Assembly: GCF_001247745.1 (NCBI RefSeq)
Contig: NZ_LAIR01000002.1
Span: 1,674,001-1,738,000, forward strand
Direction of reading: 5' to 3'
Length of the DNA: 64,000 bases
From: Luteipulveratus halotolerans
GTDB lineage: Bacteria > Actinomycetota > Actinomycetes > Actinomycetales > Dermatophilaceae
In this document: positions 61,534 to 64,000 of the stretch, one piece after another
How the letters are laid out: each line of letters starts with the position of its first letter
Position numbering within the stretch: position 1 is the stretch's first letter
Program-made: the position numbers and the translations under genes
Notes under the pieces: generated by a model
The model's input: only the letters and a program-made list of their open reading frames with translations
Told to the model about the DNA's origin: nothing
Database searches by the model: none

Positions 61534-62016
61534 TCAGGTGATCGAGATCGAGTCGCCCGACACCGTCGCGGTCTTGGCCGGGAGCGACTTGGTCGCCGGT
61601 CCGTCCACGACCTCACCGGTGGTGGCGTCGAATGCGCTTCCGTGACAGGGACATTCGATCTTCTTGGCCTCGACCTTGTCGACCGTGCAGCCCTGGTGGG
61701 TGCACACCGCGCTGAACGCCTTGAAGGTGCCGGCCTCGGGCTGCGTGACCACGGTCTTGCTGTCCTTGTCGATGTAAACGCCGCCGACCGGCACCTTGGA
61801 CGTCGGTACGGACAGACCTCCGCCCGCGGCGCCTGCAGCACCACTGGACGACGGTGCGGCTGATGCACCGCCCGTGGACGCCGGCGGGTCACCGCTGTCG
61901 TCACCGCACGCGGCGAGGCCCGTGGTCGCTGCGCCGGCGAGACCGACCAGGCCGACGCCGCGCACCACCTCACGCCTGGCGGGCCGAGGGGTGCTGTTCC
62001 GGACGTGCTCGGTCAT
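61534..62016 (-). CDS. Exported Rieske [2Fe-2S] lipoprotein
   Basis: 160 aa. Tat-type leader (PARREVVRGVGLVGLAGAAT) ending in a lipobox LAAC, so it would be lipid-anchored outside the membrane after folding. A Ser/Gly/Ala-rich linker follows, then the Rieske domain with SAVCTHQGCTVD (C-x-H-x-x-C) and ECPCHGSAFDATTGEV (C-x-C-H type): the four ligands plus the extra disulfide cysteines are present. Electron partner unknown; it is not next to any bc1 gene. GGAG stands 5 nt ahead of the ATG. Confidence 0.88.
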   Translation of the reverse strand: MTEHVRNSTPRPARREVVRGVGLVGLAGAATTGLAACGDDSGDPPASTGGASAAPSSSGAAGAAGGGLSVPTSKVPVGGVYIDKDSKTVVTQPEAGTFKAFSAVCTHQGCTVDKVEAKKIECPCHGSAFDATTGEVVDGPATKSLPAKTATVSGDSISIT

Positions 62017-62128
62017 GTCGTCTCCGGTCCTTGAGCGATCAACAACCAACGTGCATCCAACGTACGCCAGGTACGGCGTCGTTCCCGAGCTCGGACGCGC
62101 CGCGTCGAACACTCGGGTCGTGGACCTG

Positions 62129-64000
62129 TCAGCCGGCCTTGCGCGACCTCGCCTGCTTCGTGGCCGGCTTCTTCTTCGCCGCTTTCGCCGCCTTCGCGGT
62201 CGAGGCCTTCTTGGCGGTGGCCCCCGTGCCGGACGTGGCCGCAGCGCTCGTACGCCGACCGGTCGCCTTGCGGGCACCAGCGCCGGAGATCGCCTTGCTG
62301 GCCGCGGACTTCGTGGTGGTCCGGGCGGCAGCCGGCGCCCGCCTGCTGGTCGTCGCCGCACTGCTCTTGGCCAGCACGGGCGCGAGGAACTGGCCGGTGT
62401 AGCTGTCCGTCTGCGACGCCACGTGCTCGGGCGTGCCCTCGGCCACGACGGTGCCGCCGCCGTTGCCGCCCTCGGGGCCCATGTCGACGAGCCAGTCCGC
62501 GCTCTTGATCACGTCGAGGTTGTGCTCGATCACGATGACGGTGTTGCCCTTGTCGACCAGACCCTGAAGCACCCCGAGGAGCTTGCGGATGTCCTCGAAG
62601 TGCAAGCCCGTGGTCGGCTCGTCGAGGACATAGACGGTGCGGCCCGTCGAGCGCTTCTGCAGCTCGGCCGCGAGCTTGACCCGCTGCGCCTCACCGCCGG
62701 ACAGCGTCGGGGCGGGCTGTCCGAGCCGGACGTAACCGAGCCCCACGTCGTTGAGGGTGCGCATGTGCCGGGCGATCGCCGGGACGGCCGCGAAGAAGTC
62801 GGCCGCTTCCTCGATGGGCATGTCGAGCACGTCCGAGATGGTCTTGCCCTTGAAGTGCACCTCGAGCGTCTCGCGGTTGTAGCGGGCGCCGTGGCACACC
62901 TCGCACGGGACGTAGACGTCCGGGAGGAAGTTCATCTCGATCTTGATGGTGCCGTCACCGCTGCACGCCTCGCAGCGACCGCCCTTGACGTTGAACGAGA
63001 ACCGGCCCGGCTGGTAGCCGCGAACCTTGGCCTCGGTCGTCTCGGCGAACAGCCGGCGGATGTGGTCGAACACGCCGGTGTAGGTCGCCGGGTTGCTCCG
63101 TGGGGTGCGTCCGATCGGGCTCTGGTCGACGTGGACGACCTTGTCGAGCTCGTCGAGCCCCTCGACGGTGCGGTGCCGACCGGGCACGTGACGCGCGCCG
63201 TTGAGCTGGTTGGCGAGCACGCTGTAGAGGATGTCGTTGACCAGCGTGGACTTGCCCGAGCCCGAGACCCCGGTCACCGCAACGAGATTCGCGAGCGGGA
63301 AGCTCACGTCGACGCTCTTGAGGTTGTGCTCCCGCGCCCCTCGGACGGTGATCCGACGTCCGTCCTGCGGTCGGCGTACGGCCGGGGTCTCGATCTCCTT
63401 GCGTCCCGACAGGTAGGCGCCCGTGATCGAGTCGGGATGAGCGAGGAGATCCTTGACGGTGCCGCTGTGCACGACCTCACCGCCGTGCTCGCCGGCACCG
63501 GGGCCGATGTCGACGACCCAGTCGGCCGTGGCGATGGTGTCCTCGTCGTGCTCGACGACGATCAGCGTGTTGCCGAGGTCGCGCAGGCGCGTCAGGGTCT
63601 CGATCAGCCGGTGGTTGTCACGCTGGTGCAGACCGATCGACGGCTCGTCCAGGACGTACAGGACCCCGACCAGGCCGGAGCCGATCTGCGTGGCGAGTCG
63701 GATGCGCTGTGCCTCGCCGCCGGACAGCGTGCCGGCCGGACGGTCGAGCGAGAGGTAGTCCAGACCGACGTCGAGCAGGAACCCGAGCCGGGCCTCGATC
63801 TCCTTGATGACCCGCTCGGCGATGGCGCGCTCACGTGCGCTGAAGTCGACGTCGTGCAGGAAGGTCGCCGACTCCGAGATCGGCAGCGCGCAGACGTCGG
63901 CGATCGAGCGGCCACCGACGGTGACGGCGAGTGACTCGGGCTTGAGGCGGGCGCCCTTGCACACCGGGCACGGCACCTGACGCATGTAGCCCTCGTAGCG
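62129..64000 (-). CDS. uvrA: UvrABC system subunit A (5' end outside window), with basic C-terminal tail
   Basis: The visible 623 residues are the C-terminal two thirds; the frame is open at base 64000. Seen: zinc-finger half CPVCKGARLKPESLAV, first-domain signature TLSGGEAQRIRLATQIGSG, second Walker A VTGVSGSGKSTLVNDILYS, and the second zinc module CEACSGDGTIKIEMNFLPDV plus CEVCHGARYN. The second signature LSGGEAQRVKLAAELQK and VYVLDEPTTGLHF follow. The normal end (SYTGQFLAPVL) is followed by about 85 residues rich in Ala, Lys, Thr and Ser (AKAAKAAKKKPATKQ) that are not part of UvrA proper. It recognises bulky DNA lesions with UvrB. Confidence 0.95.
   Translation of the reverse strand, partial: RYEGYMRQVPCPVCKGARLKPESLAVTVGGRSIADVCALPISESATFLHDVDFSARERAIAERVIKEIEARLGFLLDVGLDYLSLDRPAGTLSGGEAQRIRLATQIGSGLVGVLYVLDEPSIGLHQRDNHRLIETLTRLRDLGNTLIVVEHDEDTIATADWVVDIGPGAGEHGGEVVHSGTVKDLLAHPDSITGAYLSGRKEIETPAVRRPQDGRRITVRGAREHNLKSVDVSFPLANLVAVTGVSGSGKSTLVNDILYSVLANQLNGARHVPGRHRTVEGLDELDKVVHVDQSPIGRTPRSNPATYTGVFDHIRRLFAETTEAKVRGYQPGRFSFNVKGGRCEACSGDGTIKIEMNFLPDVYVPCEVCHGARYNRETLEVHFKGKTISDVLDMPIEEAADFFAAVPAIARHMRTLNDVGLGYVRLGQPAPTLSGGEAQRVKLAAELQKRSTGRTVYVLDEPTTGLHFEDIRKLLGVLQGLVDKGNTVIVIEHNLDVIKSADWLVDMGPEGGNGGGTVVAEGTPEHVASQTDSYTGQFLAPVLAKSSAATTSRRAPAAARTTTKSAASKAISGAGARKATGRRTSAAATSGTGATAKKASTAKAAKAAKKKPATKQARSRKAG

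Overview
This 64 kb window is chromosomal DNA from a high-GC actinobacterium. Evidence for that is the uniformly GC-rich third codon positions, the actinobacterial markers WhiA, RbpA, OpcA, GlgM and SufR, the many GTG and TTG starts, and many genes with a TANNNT -10 element 6-8 nt ahead of the start codon (leaderless transcription). A Micrococcales member of the Dermacoccaceae/Intrasporangiaceae type is plausible but not proven. No tRNA, rRNA, phage, transposase or CRISPR array was seen.

Layout. (1) 1-4618: desferrioxamine-type siderophore operon desA-desB-desC-desD on the minus strand, behind a DtxR/IdeR-like iron box; desD runs off the left edge. (2) 4.7-8.6 kb: a SPOUT RNA methyltransferase, an ABC ATPase followed by two TauE/SafE permeases, and an unknown protein. 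(3) 8.6-18.9 kb: a storage-polymer neighbourhood. It holds divergent glgM/glgC (maltose-1-phosphate/glycogen route), serB, cyanophycinase cphB, cyanophycin synthetase cphA, a lone P-domain protein, and a convergent CphA-like protein that lacks ATP-grasp and carries a TPR tail. (4) 18.9-24.2 kb: fabG-fabI (InhA type), small actinobacterial proteins, moaA divergent from a SURF1 gene, and a YibE/F membrane protein whose 5' end looks frameshifted. (5) 24.2-31.9 kb: an ABC exporter behind a MerR/SoxR-type promoter, an enoyl-CoA hydratase, an ABC-F ATPase preceded by a leaderless cysteine-rich leader peptide, a zinc metallopeptidase and an MMPL transporter. (6) 32.0-38.8 kb: the complete suf operon sufR-sufB-sufD-Rieske-sufC-sufS-sufU-sufT. 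(7) 38.8-43.9 kb: a GH3 gene broken by an in-frame TAG, an ABC-2 type transporter, and the heme A genes ctaA and ctaB. (8) 44.0-52.5 kb: the pentose-phosphate operon tkt-tal-pgi-zwf-opcA-pgl. (9) 52.5-61.5 kb: rbpA, secG, tpiA-pgk-gap, then whiA-yvcK-rapZ-uvrC. (10) 61.5-64 kb: a Tat-exported Rieske lipoprotein and the 3' two thirds of uvrA.

From about 18.9 kb to 61.5 kb the gene content and order closely follow, as I recall it, the Mycobacterium tuberculosis Rv1420-Rv1484 backbone (uvrC, rapZ, yvcK, whiA, gap, pgk, tpi, secG, opcA, zwf, tal, tkt, ctaB, ABC, sufR-B-D-C-S-U-T, echA12/ABC-F, fabG1-inhA). Accessory genes such as the metallopeptidase, MMPL and GH3 genes are interspersed. The most unusual points are the leaderless Cys-rich leader ORF coupled to the ABC-F gene, the ATP-grasp-less CphA relative with TPRs beside the cyanophycin genes, the orphan SoxR-like promoter, and two probable gene-breaking lesions.
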